Below, in pieces: positions 27,840-37,051 of a stretch of DNA of 64,000 bases. This stretch comes from Acholeplasma equirhinis. Lineage in GTDB: Bacteria; Bacillota_I; Bacilli_A; Acholeplasmatales; Acholeplasmataceae. The first letter of the stretch is position 1; each line of letters opens with the position of its first letter. The notes beneath the pieces were generated by a model. It saw nothing but the letters and a program-made list of their open reading frames with translations, was not told the origin of the DNA and ran no database searches. The DNA lies in NCBI RefSeq assembly GCF_017052655.1, contig NZ_JAFIDC010000001.1, forward strand, positions 620,001-684,000, given 5' to 3'. The position numbers were made by a program, and so were the translations under genes.

Positions 27840-28424
27840 ATGAAATCCATTAGAGCACTACTTTTAGTATTTTCTGTGCTATTTTTTATGGTTGAAATAT
27901 TCTTGGTTGTTATGATTTTATTAGGACCACAGAATGAATATCTCTTCTACTCGTATAATCATATTCAAGCAGTTCCATTCAACCAACCCATCGTTAATAA
28001 TACAGTTCAAGTCGGTATCGGTAAAATGGTACCTTTTAATGTTGATGATTTAGAACCTGGAGATTATGTTGTTGCACATAATAATATCAATTTAGACTAC
28101 ATGTGGGTTCATCGTGTGATATCTATTGATACTAATAATGAAACAATCACACTTTCAGTTAATGATCTCCTTGGCACATATGAGATGAGGTATGATGAAA
28201 TAAGTGGTAACTATATTGGAGATTCTAATCTACTTGAACAACTTCTCTTTATTTCTACAGATCCTTGGATATTCTTTTTAAATGTCGGTGCTGCTATATC
28301 ACTTACAATCTTTTTAAGTTTATGGACAATCCATGGTTATCGTAAATTTAGAGACTCTGGTCATGATGACCAAAATAATTCGGCAACAAAAAATTACAAA
28401 TTGGAAGATTTTGTGAAACTTTAA
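27840..28424 (+). CDS. SipW-like membrane protein retaining the VHRV motif
   Basis: A 194-residue protein with helices at about 8-30 and 143-165. Between them LEPGDYVVAHNN and YMWVHRVISID match the second half of the signal peptidase I core (GD.V.F...THRV), including the His used by ER/SipW-type enzymes. The SGSMEP nucleophile box is not recognisable in the preceding PFNQPIVNNTVQVGIGKMVP segment. It follows its paralogue by 21 bp with a GGGG site. Likely to belong to the secreted-protein system nearby; whether it cleaves anything is open. Confidence 0.5.
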   Translation: MKSIRALLLVFSVLFFMVEIFLVVMILLGPQNEYLFYSYNHIQAVPFNQPIVNNTVQVGIGKMVPFNVDDLEPGDYVVAHNNINLDYMWVHRVISIDTNNETITLSVNDLLGTYEMRYDEISGNYIGDSNLLEQLLFISTDPWIFFLNVGAAISLTIFLSLWTIHGYRKFRDSGHDDQNNSATKNYKLEDFVKL

Positions 28425-28465
28425 TATTTTTATATTTAAATTAAAAAATATGATAAAATACTTTT

Positions 28466-28556
28466 AGAAGGGGAGTAGTTTCCCAAGTATTAATCGTCAA
28501 GTCGGTTACGTTAACCCGGTTAATATTCAAGTATGCAACTTGTAACGAGACCTTCA
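28466..28556 (+). promoter_or_regulatory. yybP-ykoY manganese riboswitch
   Basis: The leader has the class hallmark AGAAGGGGAGTAG at the 5' side and GCAACTTGTAACGAGACCTTC at the 3' side, with CGTCAAGTCGGTTACG between. GAAGG and CCTTC close the aptamer; CCTTC is also part of the terminator 5' arm, so Mn2+ binding should allow read-through into the ATPase gene (ON switch). Confidence 0.9.
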
Positions 28557-28598
28557 AGACCTGAAAAAATGGTTTTGAAGGTCTTTATTTATTTTTTA
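28549..28598 (+). terminator. Manganese-riboswitch terminator
   Basis: GACCTTCAAGACC pairs with GGTTTTGAAGGTC (one G-U pair) around a nine-base loop, followed by a T-rich stretch ending in six T. Confidence 0.9.
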
Positions 28599-28612
28599 CC
28601 GGAGGAAAAGAA

Positions 28613-31315
28613 ATGGAAAAAAATACATATCAACAAACAGTTGATGAAACATTTGCAACACTGCAAACAACAAAAAATGGATTATCTAGTAATGAAGTTC
28701 AACTAAGGATCGAAAGATTTGGTAAGAATGAACTTATCGCTGAAAAGAAAAGACCTATATTTTTAAAGTTTTTAGATCAATTTAAAGACTTTATGGTCAT
28801 CGTTTTGCTGATTGCTGCAGGTATAGCTTTTGTCGCTGCAATACTTGAACAAAAGCCTGAAGAATTAACTGAAGGTTTACTCATTGTCGGTATTGTTTTG
28901 ATTAATGCGATTATTGGGGTTGTTCAAGAAGCTAAAGCGGATGAAGCTTTAGAATCCATAAAGAAAATGTCAAGTCCACATGCAACAGTTCTAAGAGATG
29001 GTGTAGAAATTAAAATTGATGTTAAGGATTTAGTGCCTGGTGATATTGTCATTCTTCAAGCAGGTGATTTTGTTCCGGCTGATTTAAGACTTATTGAGGT
29101 AGTCAATCTAAAATGTGATGAATCACCTTTAACTGGTGAAGCAGTCCCAGTTGAAAAAGATAATATCGTTATTCAAAATAACGATGTTCCACTTGGTGAT
29201 CGAATTAATCTTGCATATATGGGTACAGTTGTAACTTATGGTCGTGGTGCTGGTGTTGTAATTTCGAGTGGTATGCAAACCGAAATTGGTAAAATTGCAT
29301 CTATGTTAAATCAGAGTGAAAAATCAGAAACACCACTTCAAAAGAGCATTGCTCAACTAGGTAAAACTTTAGCACTTCTTGCGTTAATTATTGTAGGTAT
29401 TATCTTTGCCATTCAAATAACAAGAGGATTAATTAATGGTGAACTTCATATTCTAGAATCATTTATGTCAGCAATTGCTTTAGCTGTTGCTGCAATTCCA
29501 GAGGGGTTACCTGCAATTATTACGATTGTTTTATCGATAGGTATGCAAAACTTAGTTAAGAAAAAAGCAATCATGCGTACACTACCTGCAGTTGAAACCC
29601 TTGGATCTACATCTATTATCTGTTCAGATAAAACTGGAACATTAACTCAAAATATTATGACTGTTACAGATTTATATGTAAATGGTCAAACACTCAAAGT
29701 TTCTGAAATTAAAAAACCAACCTCAGAGCTTGAAATGCTTATTGATTATAGTGTACTTTGTAATGACACGATTGTTAAATATCAAGATAATCAATACTTA
29801 AAAATTGGAGACCCTACTGAAATTGCATTGACTGATTTATCAATTCAATGTGAAATTAATCCAATTGCTATATTAGAAAAATATCCAAGAGTCTTTGAAT
29901 TACCTTTTGACTCTGACCGTAAAATGATGACAACCGTGCATAAAATAGATGATCAATATGTTTCTATCACAAAAGGTGCACCAGATGTCATCTTTGGTAA
30001 ATCATCAAGTTACTATCATGATGAAACAGTTAAACCATTTGATGAATCTACCTATCTTATGTTCAACCAACAAAATACATTCTTTACAGACCAAGCATTA
30101 AGAGTACTTGCAATAGCATTTAAACTCTATCCAGAAGAAACCGTATTTGATAAAAATGTTGCTGCAACTTTAGAAAACAATTTAACATTACTTGGACTTG
30201 TTGGTATGATTGATCCAGCAAGACCTGAGGTTAAAGATGCCATTAAAGAAACTAAACGTGCAGGTATTACAACAATCATGATTACAGGTGACCATAAAAA
30301 TACTGCTGTTGCGATCGCAAAAGAACTTGGTATTTTAATAGATGATAACCTTGCAATCACTGGCAAAGAATTAGATAAAATGAGTGATGAAGAATACTTT
30401 GCAAAACTTAAAGACATTAGAGTTTATGCAAGAGTATCACCAGAAAATAAGGTCAGAATTGTTGAAGCTTGGAAACAAACCGGTCTTGTTGTTGCAATGA
30501 CCGGTGATGGTGTCAATGATGCACCTTCAATTAAAAAGGCTGATATTGGTATTGCAATGGGTATTACAGGAACTGAAGTTGCTAAAGGTGCATCTGATAT
30601 GATTTTAACTGATGATAACTTTGCTACGATTGTTACGGCAGTTGGTGAAGGTCGTGCCATCTTTGCTAACATTAAAAAAGCAATTCACTTCTTACTTTCA
30701 TGTAATATCGGTGAAATCATTACAATATTCTTAGGTGTCACATTAGGACTTGTTTTATTCCCTAACGAACCATTTCTACAAATTCTTTCAGCTTCACAAA
30801 TCTTATGGGTAAACTTAGTCACTGACTCATTAATGGCAATCGGTTTAGGTCTTGAACCTAAAGAAGATAACATCATGGATGAATCTCCAAGAGATTCTAA
30901 AAAGAGCATCTTCTCTGGTGGTTTAGGTTTCAAAATTGCATGGCAAGGCATTTTAATCGGTTCAATAACTTTCCTCGCATTCTATATTGGTTATCAAATG
31001 AATGGTATTAGACACGCTCAAACACTTACCTTTATGGTACTCGCGATTACACAGTTATTCCATGCATTTAATGTAAGATCAGAAATGAAATCAGCATTTA
31101 ATCTAGGTAAAAATAAATTCTTGATATTTGCCTTTATTGGTTGTTTCTTACTTCAATTATTAACGGTATTTGTGCCATTTATTGCAGAAAATGTATTTGA
31201 TATTGATTCAGTTTATCATTGGGATTTAACCGATTGGTTAATTGTTCTAGGATTATCAATTATTCCTGTTATCATTGTTGAAATAACAAAAATATTTAAA
31301 AAATCATCAAAATAA
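28613..31315 (+). CDS. P2-type cation-transporting ATPase (Ca2+/Mn2+ export)
   Basis: A 900-residue P-type ATPase: N-terminal cation-ATPase domain, two TM pairs around the actuator domain (DESPLTGEAVP), the ion-site PEGLPAI in TM4, phosphorylation site CSDKTGTLTQN, ATP-binding ITKGAPDV, hinge MTGDGVNDAPSIKKADIG, and six C-terminal helices. It is of SERCA/PMR1 type (P2). Homologues are usually named calcium pumps, but the Mn2+ riboswitch directly upstream argues for Mn2+ efflux. GGAGG site six bases before ATG; single-gene transcript. Confidence 0.93.
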   Translation: MEKNTYQQTVDETFATLQTTKNGLSSNEVQLRIERFGKNELIAEKKRPIFLKFLDQFKDFMVIVLLIAAGIAFVAAILEQKPEELTEGLLIVGIVLINAIIGVVQEAKADEALESIKKMSSPHATVLRDGVEIKIDVKDLVPGDIVILQAGDFVPADLRLIEVVNLKCDESPLTGEAVPVEKDNIVIQNNDVPLGDRINLAYMGTVVTYGRGAGVVISSGMQTEIGKIASMLNQSEKSETPLQKSIAQLGKTLALLALIIVGIIFAIQITRGLINGELHILESFMSAIALAVAAIPEGLPAIITIVLSIGMQNLVKKKAIMRTLPAVETLGSTSIICSDKTGTLTQNIMTVTDLYVNGQTLKVSEIKKPTSELEMLIDYSVLCNDTIVKYQDNQYLKIGDPTEIALTDLSIQCEINPIAILEKYPRVFELPFDSDRKMMTTVHKIDDQYVSITKGAPDVIFGKSSSYYHDETVKPFDESTYLMFNQQNTFFTDQALRVLAIAFKLYPEETVFDKNVAATLENNLTLLGLVGMIDPARPEVKDAIKETKRAGITTIMITGDHKNTAVAIAKELGILIDDNLAITGKELDKMSDEEYFAKLKDIRVYARVSPENKVRIVEAWKQTGLVVAMTGDGVNDAPSIKKADIGIAMGITGTEVAKGASDMILTDDNFATIVTAVGEGRAIFANIKKAIHFLLSCNIGEIITIFLGVTLGLVLFPNEPFLQILSASQILWVNLVTDSLMAIGLGLEPKEDNIMDESPRDSKKSIFSGGLGFKIAWQGILIGSITFLAFYIGYQMNGIRHAQTLTFMVLAITQLFHAFNVRSEMKSAFNLGKNKFLIFAFIGCFLLQLLTVFVPFIAENVFDIDSVYHWDLTDWLIVLGLSIIPVIIVEITKIFKKSSK

Positions 31316-31330
31316 ATCATTAGAACCATT

Positions 31331-31365
31331 AAAAAAAACCACCTGTTGTTAGGTGGTTTTCTTTT
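31331..31365. terminator. Bidirectional intrinsic terminator
   Basis: AAAACCACCT pairs with AGGTGGTTTT around GTTGTT; an A-run on the left and T-rich tract on the right let it end both the ATPase gene and rnpB. Confidence 0.87.
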
Positions 31366-31370
31366 GATTT

Positions 31371-31727
31371 AAGAATTGGTGCATAAGCCATGTTCTGTAG
31401 AATTCAATTCTTGTGACTATTTATCTCGAGATAGACTCGTAAGTTTCCCATTGCTGAGATTCTCATGCCCCTACCAAATTTGGGTTGCTAGCTTGAGGGG
31501 TTTACCGCGTTTCATTTTACTGGTTTCCCAATAAACTCGTTTCTGTGGCACGTTCTGAACCTTGATCATAGTTTCCCTTAGATTTTTGGTTCGCCGTTAT
31601 GATTTCTCATACCCAAAGTTATTTTTTTCTTTGGCACAAACACTACAGACCACTAGGGTCTGTGCTAGCATGGACTTTCCTAACAAGGACTACATGTAGC
31701 CTTGCTCAGTCACCTTCCCAATTCTAA
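31371..31727 (-). ncRNA. rnpB: RNase P RNA, bacterial type B
   Basis: Catalytic RNA of RNase P. On the minus strand AGAATTGG at the 5' end pairs with CCAATTCT at the 3' end (P1). Conserved elements follow in order: GAGGAAAGTCC-like GGAAAGTCCATGCTAGCAC, AACGGCGAACC, GTGCCACAGAAACG, GAAACGCGGTAAACCCC, and the 3' ACAGAACATGGCTTA. The GCAC segment pattern fits the Bacillus-like class. About 357 nt; ends are set from P1 pairing. Confidence 0.93.
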
Positions 31728-31736
31728 ATCGTATTC

Positions 31737-31765
31737 ATTTTATATGTAATACTTTAAAATGTCAA
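31737..31765 (-). promoter_or_regulatory. rnpB promoter
   Basis: On the minus strand TTGACA (31760-31765) and TAAAAT (31737-31742) are spaced by exactly 17 bases. The -35 box abuts the pnp stop codon. Confidence 0.8.
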
Positions 31766-33916
31766 TTATTGTAAAGCGTCTTTGCGTGATAAGTCTACGC
31801 GACCTTTTTCATCAATCTTAATAACTTTAACTAAGATTTGATCGCCAACTTTAACTAGTCCTTCTAGACTTTCAGTACGTTCTTTGCTCCATTTAGAGAT
31901 ATGAACTAAACCTTCAGTTCCTGGGAAGATTTCGGCAAATACACCTTGAATTTTCTTACCTTCTTTATCCATCAGAAGGCGAGTTACTTTAGCTTCGTAT
32001 AATTCGCCAACTTTAGCTTCTCTCACTAAGTTTGCAATATACTCAGCTGCTTTGTTAATCCATGATGAATCAGTATGCATAATAAATACTCTACCATCTT
32101 GTTCAATATCAATCTTAACATTGTTATGATCTTCAATGATTTGAGTAATGATTTTACCACCTGAACCAATCACATCACGAATCTTTTCAGGGTTGATACG
32201 AATCATCTTAACTTTTGGAGCATACGCAGAAAGTTCTGGTCTAACATCATTAATTGTTGCAGACATATGTTCTAGGATATGAAGTCTTCCAAGTTTTGCT
32301 TGAGCAAGTGCTTCTTCAAAGATTTCTCTTGTAATACCTGATATTTTGATATCCATTTGAAGTGCTGTAATACCATCTTTAGTACCAGCTACTTTAAAGT
32401 CCATATCACCTTCATGGTCTTCCATACCTTGAATGTCTGAAAGAATGGTATAGTGATCACCTTCTTTAATTAAACCCATTGCAATACCTGCAACTGGAGC
32501 TTTAATAGGCACACCAGCAGCCATTAATGCCATTGAACCGACACAAATTGTTGCTTGTGATGAAGAACCATTTGATTCTAAAATTTCTGATACAACACGA
32601 ATTGAATAAGGGAATTCATCTTCTGAAGGTAAAACTTGTAATAATGCTCTTTCTCCTAAAGCACCATGACCAACTTCACGACGACCTGGTGCACCATAAC
32701 GTCCTGTTTCCCCTACTGAGAATGGAGGGAAGTTATAATGTAACATAAAGCGTTTAGATACTTCGGCTTCTTCAAGACCATCAATAATTTGGTTTTCACC
32801 TAATGAACCTAAAGTTACAACACCTAACGCTTGTGTTTGACCACGTGTAAATAATGCTGAACCGTGAGTTCTAGGTAAAATGTCTACTCTTGATGATAAT
32901 GGACGAATTTCATCCACTTTACGTCCATCAGGACGTACTTTATCAACAGTAATTAATCTACGAACTTCCATTCTTACGATTTCATCGACAACTCTGCCAA
33001 CTTGTTTTAAGAATTTAGCTTGTTCTTTTTCATCTAACACTTTAACGCCTTCAACTTCTTTCCAGAAGTAGTTTGCTGAAAAATGTTCTAAAGTATTTTC
33101 TTTAATCTCATCAATTTTTGCATATCGTTCAGCTTTTTCAACAATTGATACAGCCTTAATAAGATCAGCTTCAGCATAAGCTCTAACCATCTTATCAATT
33201 GCTTCATCAATCTTGTTAAGTTCAGGAATTAATTTTTCTTGACCGACAGCTGCTTTAATTTCTAATTGAAAATCACATAAAGTTTTAATTGCTTCATGAC
33301 CAAACATTAAAGCACCTAACATTGCTTCTTCAGATACTTGTTTAGCACCAGCTTCAACCATGTTAATTGCTACCTTTGTACCAGCAAGAGTTAAATCAAT
33401 ATCTGATTGTTCCATTTGAGCTGGTGTTGGGTTTAATACATATTCACCATTTACACGACCAACATTCACACCTGCAATAGGTCCAAGGAATGGGATCGGT
33501 GAAATTTCAAGTGCGATTGATGAGCCTAACATAGCTGCAACTTCACTTGGAACTTCTGGATCGCTTGATAATACAGTATTTACGATTTGAACTTCATTTC
33601 TATAACCTTCATCAAATAAAGGTCTAATCGGTCTATCGATTAATCTTGAAACGAGTGTTTCATGTTCAGAAGGTCGTCCTTCTCTTCTTAAGAATCCACC
33701 AGGAATCTTACCTGCTGCATATAATTTTTCTTGATAGATAACCATCAATGGGAAAAAGTCTGTTTCTGCAGATGTTTCTTTACCAACAACTGTTGATAAA
33801 ACAACTGTATCTCCATAATAAACCATAACAGAGCCGTGAGCTTGTTTAGCTACTTCTCCGATTTCGACACGTAAAGGCTTGCCAGCTAATACGGTCTCAA
33901 ACACTTGTTTTGACAT
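31766..33916 (-). CDS. pnp: Polynucleotide phosphorylase
   Basis: 3'-5' phosphorolytic exoribonuclease of RNA turnover. Two RNase PH domains are visible ([18 protein letters not shown]; later [18 protein letters not shown] with [10 protein letters not shown]), an alpha-helical linker, a KH domain ([20 protein letters not shown] near residue 555) and a C-terminal S1 domain ([10 protein letters not shown]). 716 residues, full length. It lies downstream of rpsO on the same strand, the common order, with rnpB following. Confidence 0.97.
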   Translation of the reverse strand: MSKQVFETVLAGKPLRVEIGEVAKQAHGSVMVYYGDTVVLSTVVGKETSAETDFFPLMVIYQEKLYAAGKIPGGFLRREGRPSEHETLVSRLIDRPIRPLFDEGYRNEVQIVNTVLSSDPEVPSEVAAMLGSSIALEISPIPFLGPIAGVNVGRVNGEYVLNPTPAQMEQSDIDLTLAGTKVAINMVEAGAKQVSEEAMLGALMFGHEAIKTLCDFQLEIKAAVGQEKLIPELNKIDEAIDKMVRAYAEADLIKAVSIVEKAERYAKIDEIKENTLEHFSANYFWKEVEGVKVLDEKEQAKFLKQVGRVVDEIVRMEVRRLITVDKVRPDGRKVDEIRPLSSRVDILPRTHGSALFTRGQTQALGVVTLGSLGENQIIDGLEEAEVSKRFMLHYNFPPFSVGETGRYGAPGRREVGHGALGERALLQVLPSEDEFPYSIRVVSEILESNGSSSQATICVGSMALMAAGVPIKAPVAGIAMGLIKEGDHYTILSDIQGMEDHEGDMDFKVAGTKDGITALQMDIKISGITREIFEEALAQAKLGRLHILEHMSATINDVRPELSAYAPKVKMIRINPEKIRDVIGSGGKIITQIIEDHNNVKIDIEQDGRVFIMHTDSSWINKAAEYIANLVREAKVGELYEAKVTRLLMDKEGKKIQGVFAEIFPGTEGLVHISKWSKERTESLEGLVKVGDQILVKVIKIDEKGRVDLSRKDALQ

Positions 33917-34042
33917 ATAAAATCTCCTTCATTTTATATTTATTTCTATACTTTTATAGCCTTGTCTATTATAACATTTATTTAAATAAATGTGTTGAAT
34001 ATTCAGTCAGTGAAACAAAAAAAGTAGAAAAAAACATAAAAA

Positions 34043-34064
34043 AAACTCCGAAGAGTTTTTTTAT
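34043..34064 (-). terminator. Terminator after rpsO
   Basis: AAAAAACTC, CGAA loop, GAGTTTTTTT just after the rpsO stop codon. Confidence 0.8.
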
Positions 34065-34333
34065 TATCGTCTTAATCCGAGTTCGTTGATCAATGCAGCA
34101 TAACGAGAAGCATCTGTATTTTTTAGATACTTAAGTAAGTTTCTTCTGCGTCCAATCTTCATGAATAAACCACGTTTTGAGTGGAAATCATGTGTGTGAA
34201 CTTGAAGGTGTTCGTTAAGTTCATTGATTTCAGCAGTTAAAATTGCGATTTGTACTTCTGGTGAACCAGTGTCTCCAGCAAATCTTGCAAATTTTTCTAC
34301 TAATGCTTTTTTGTTATCTTTTGATAGTGCCAT
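34064..34333 (-). CDS. rpsO: 30S ribosomal protein S15
   Basis: Binds the central domain of 16S rRNA early in 30S assembly. 89 residues with the family pattern: [49 protein letters not shown]. Own promoter upstream and terminator downstream; GGAGGAC site before ATG. Confidence 0.97.
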   Translation of the reverse strand: MALSKDNKKALVEKFARFAGDTGSPEVQIAILTAEINELNEHLQVHTHDFHSKRGLFMKIGRRRNLLKYLKNTDASRYAALINELGLRR

Positions 34334-34373
34334 TTTGTCCTCCTAATGTCTCTAATAGCTGAAGAAAGTGCTT

Positions 34374-34395
34374 GGCTAACGCTGTCCTCGCTACC
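34374..34395 (-). promoter_or_regulatory. Stem-loop in rpsO leader, possible S15 autoregulatory site
   Basis: Minus-strand GGTAGCG pairs with CGTTAGCC (one bulged G) around AGGACAG, in the short leader between promoter and ribosome binding site. S15 controls its own mRNA through varied leader structures in many bacteria; that this one does so is inference. Confidence 0.4.
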
Positions 34396-34405
34396 GACCG
34401 TAGAA

Positions 34406-34434
34406 ATAATACCATAATTAAGAACAAAATGCAA
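34406..34434 (-). promoter_or_regulatory. rpsO promoter
   Basis: On the minus strand TTGCAT (34429-34434), 17-base spacer, TATTAT (34406-34411). Confidence 0.65.
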
Positions 34435-34486
34435 CATGTTACTGAAAATTTTCATTAAATTGTTGTGAATTGTCGAAAAATATACA

Positions 34487-34813
34487 TTAAACCTTAACAA
34501 ATTGGTCAACATTCACAATAAATACGGTGGCTCCACCAACAGATACTTCAATTGGAAGATGCGCAGAAAATGCACCGAATTCATTAACAATCGCATTTGG
34601 AACGATCTTATTTCTGCGTTTAGAATACTTTTCAATAATATCTAAAGCTTCAGGTACTTTTTCATCATTAACCCCAATTAAGAATGTCGCATTACCTTCT
34701 CTTAAGAATCCACCTTTTGTAGATAATCTAGTAGCGAAGAAGTTCTCGTTGATTAAACCTTTTTGTACTTTGTTTGCATCTTCATTTGAAATAACTGCGA
34801 TTATAAGTTTCAT
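34487..34813 (-). CDS. darA: Cyclic-di-AMP receptor, PII-like (DarA/PstA)
   Basis: A small cytosolic PII-like trimer that binds c-di-AMP. MKLIIAVISNEDANKVQKGL, FFATRLSTKGGFLREGNATF (ligand loop) and FIGV/FLIGVNDEKV are family hallmarks; 108 residues. ATG 34813 is eight bases after GGAGGT; the upstream in-frame start covers the site. It shows c-di-AMP signalling in the cell; the cyclase is not in this window. It lies between ribF and rpsO on the same strand. Confidence 0.92.
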   Translation of the reverse strand: MKLIIAVISNEDANKVQKGLINENFFATRLSTKGGFLREGNATFLIGVNDEKVPEALDIIEKYSKRRNKIVPNAIVNEFGAFSAHLPIEVSVGGATVFIVNVDQFVKV

Positions 34814-34853
34814 ATTTGCTACCTCCAACTATACCTCTATTTTAACATATTTG

Positions 34854-35750
34854 TTATACTTTTCTCGTTAATTTAATTGTCTCTTTGACATCTTTATCAA
34901 TTTGTTTTAAGAGTTCTTCTACGGTATTGAATTTAATTTCATCTCTTAAATAATATTCAAATGAAACTGTAATTTCTTGATCGTATAAATCACCGTTATA
35001 ATCAATAATAAATACTTCAAGACGCTTCGTTGTTGAATAATTTAAAGTCGGATTATGACCTAAGTTAGCACACCCTAAATAATTCTTATCACCGATTCTA
35101 ACGTTAACAACATAGATACCAACCTTCGGCATATAGTAATTCTTATAGTTAATGTTTGCTGTAGGATAACCAATCAGTGAACCAACTTTATCACCGTGCA
35201 CAACCTCACCATGAATTTGATAACTTCTTCCAAGTAGTGATTTAACAAGACGAATATTACCTTGATCAAGTAATGATTTCACATAAGTTGATGAGACTCT
35301 AACGTTTTTATATAGTAAATCCTGAACAAGTTCGACCTCAAAATACTTTTCTAAATCATGAACTGTACCAAGTCCTCTATAACCAAACTTAAAGTCACGA
35401 CCGATAACTATTCTTTTTACATTAATCCTTTTTAAAAAGTGAATAAAATCATATGCTGAAAGTTTAGAGAAATCTGGAGTGAAATGAATAATGAAAAAGA
35501 AATCTAATCCTGTCTTAGATAAAAATTCCGTTTTATCATGATTATCCATTAAAGTCGGTAAAGTTGTTTTAGTAATCACAGATACAGGATGCGGTGAAAA
35601 AGTCATTACTGCACTTTTGGTATCTTTGTAAGATTTTGTCTTACTAACAATGTTTTGATGACCAATATGGAAACCATCAAAATTACCAATCGCTAAAGTT
35701 AACGGTTCATGGTTTTCTACTTTATCATATGTTGTGTCAAATACAATCAT
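34854..35750 (-). CDS. ribF: Bifunctional riboflavin kinase / FAD synthetase
   Basis: Makes FMN then FAD from riboflavin. The N-terminal nucleotidyltransferase has LAIGNFDGFHIGHQNIV (HxGH) and VIGRDFKFGYRGLG; the C-terminal riboflavin kinase domain shows GYPTANI and an NLGHNPT segment. 298 residues, slightly short but with both domains. Its start overlaps the truB stop by 4 bases, a classical pairing. Confidence 0.95.
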   Translation of the reverse strand: MIVFDTTYDKVENHEPLTLAIGNFDGFHIGHQNIVSKTKSYKDTKSAVMTFSPHPVSVITKTTLPTLMDNHDKTEFLSKTGLDFFFIIHFTPDFSKLSAYDFIHFLKRINVKRIVIGRDFKFGYRGLGTVHDLEKYFEVELVQDLLYKNVRVSSTYVKSLLDQGNIRLVKSLLGRSYQIHGEVVHGDKVGSLIGYPTANINYKNYYMPKVGIYVVNVRIGDKNYLGCANLGHNPTLNYSTTKRLEVFIIDYNGDLYDQEITVSFEYYLRDEIKFNTVEELLKQIDKDVKETIKLTRKV

Positions 35751-36601
35751 AGTTCACTACCTCTAAAGAAATATTTTGGAACAAATACTTCATTTTCTTT
35801 CACATAAAATGCAATCGGCGTCTTATTTTGATCCAATATCACAACTGGTTCATCACCTTTAATATGACGAGAATCTAAGTACTGCCCATTTTTTACTAAT
35901 TTAACCACAAAATCATTCAATACTATATATCTTTCGCTTTCGAACAATTTTGTATCAGGAATTAAATCTGTTAACTCAACTTCATCAATTGTCTTAGCTT
36001 GACTTAAATCATAAGCACCAATCATCATGCGTTTGAGTCTTGATAAAGCACCAAAAGTATTTAATTTCAATCCTAAATCTCTTGCAATACTTCGAATATA
36101 AGTTCCTTTTGAAACATGCGTTTTAAACTCTAATGCTTCACCATAGTTTATGATATCAAAACTATAGATTTCAACTTTTCTTGTATCAAATTCAACTTTC
36201 TCACCACTTCTTGCAATATCGTAGGCTTTTCTTCCGTTTTTCTTAATTGCAGAATACTGAGGTGGTATTTGTTCATACCTTGGTAGAAAGTTTTTAATTT
36301 CGCTTTCAATTTGATTTAAACTCGGTATAACATTTGAGGTTTCTAAAACCTCACCAGTCACATCATCTGTATCATATGCTTTACCAAAAACAATACTACC
36401 TTCATAAGTTTTACTTAAATCATCAAATAAAAACGCAAGTTTAGTTGCTTTACCAATCAGTAAAATTAAAAGACCCGTAGCAAAAGGATCAAGTGTCCCT
36501 GTATGCCCCACTTTATCTAATTTTAACTTTCTTTTCACTCTGTAAACAACATCATGGCTAGTTAACCCAGCCTCTTTATGAATTAATAAAATTCCGTCCA
36601 T
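35747..36601 (-). CDS. truB: tRNA pseudouridine-55 synthase
   Basis: Modifies U55 in the T-loop of tRNAs. MDGILLIHKEAGLTSHDVV, then the catalytic aspartate motif VGHTGTLDPFATGLL (about residue 40), RKAYDIARSGE and HVSKGTYIRSIARDLG. About 284 residues. ATG 36601 lies six bases after AGGTG; the GTG at 36610 overlaps that site. Confidence 0.95.
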   Translation of the reverse strand: MDGILLIHKEAGLTSHDVVYRVKRKLKLDKVGHTGTLDPFATGLLILLIGKATKLAFLFDDLSKTYEGSIVFGKAYDTDDVTGEVLETSNVIPSLNQIESEIKNFLPRYEQIPPQYSAIKKNGRKAYDIARSGEKVEFDTRKVEIYSFDIINYGEALEFKTHVSKGTYIRSIARDLGLKLNTFGALSRLKRMMIGAYDLSQAKTIDEVELTDLIPDTKLFESERYIVLNDFVVKLVKNGQYLDSRHIKGDEPVVILDQNKTPIAFYVKENEVFVPKYFFRGSEL

Positions 36602-36633
36602 CTTGCGCACCTTCTGTAAGTCAATTATATCAC

Positions 36634-36661
36634 AATAAAAAAGGCTTTAGCGAAAGCCTTT
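36634..36661 (-). terminator. Terminator after trxA
   Basis: AAAAAGGCTTT, AGCG loop, AAAGCCTTTTT between trxA and truB. Confidence 0.83.
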
Positions 36662-36668
36662 TTCATTA

Positions 36669-36977
36669 TTATTTATGTTCTTCTAACCAGCTTAATAGCT
36701 TTTCTTTAGGTTGATAACCTGAAGCTCTTGCTACTTCCTTACCGTTTTTGAATAAAACGAGTGTAGGAACTGCTCTGATACCATTTTCGATAGCTTCTTT
36801 TCTGTATTCATCAATGTCAATTTTTACGAATTTTGTATCAGGAGTTTCTGAACTGATTTGTTCTAAAACTGGCATTAACATATTACATGGTCCACACCAA
36901 GTAGCGAAGAAATCTAATAATACGAGTCCTGGTTTGTCGACCACTGAGTTAAAGTCTTCACCTTTATATTGTTGCAT
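36669..36977 (-). CDS. trxA: Thioredoxin
   Basis: Cytosolic disulfide reductase. Active site FFATWCGPCNMLMP, then DIDEYRKEAIENGIRAVPTLVLFKNG (read as two parts) with the cis-proline. 102 residues, standard length. GGAGGCAG site; single-gene unit. Confidence 0.96.
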   Translation of the reverse strand: MQQYKGEDFNSVVDKPGLVLLDFFATWCGPCNMLMPVLEQISSETPDTKFVKIDIDEYRKEAIENGIRAVPTLVLFKNGKEVARASGYQPKEKLLSWLEEHK

Positions 36978-37051
36978 AATCTGCCTCCACTATATATCTT
37001 TATTCCTATTATAACCCTTGAAGCAACTTTAAGCAAAGGAAATGGCTGTTA

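Noticed and set aside
34300-34512. 70-codon minus-strand frame over the rpsO leader
   Set aside because: It covers the rpsO promoter, stem-loop and ribosome binding site, has no binding site of its own and no sensible protein composition.
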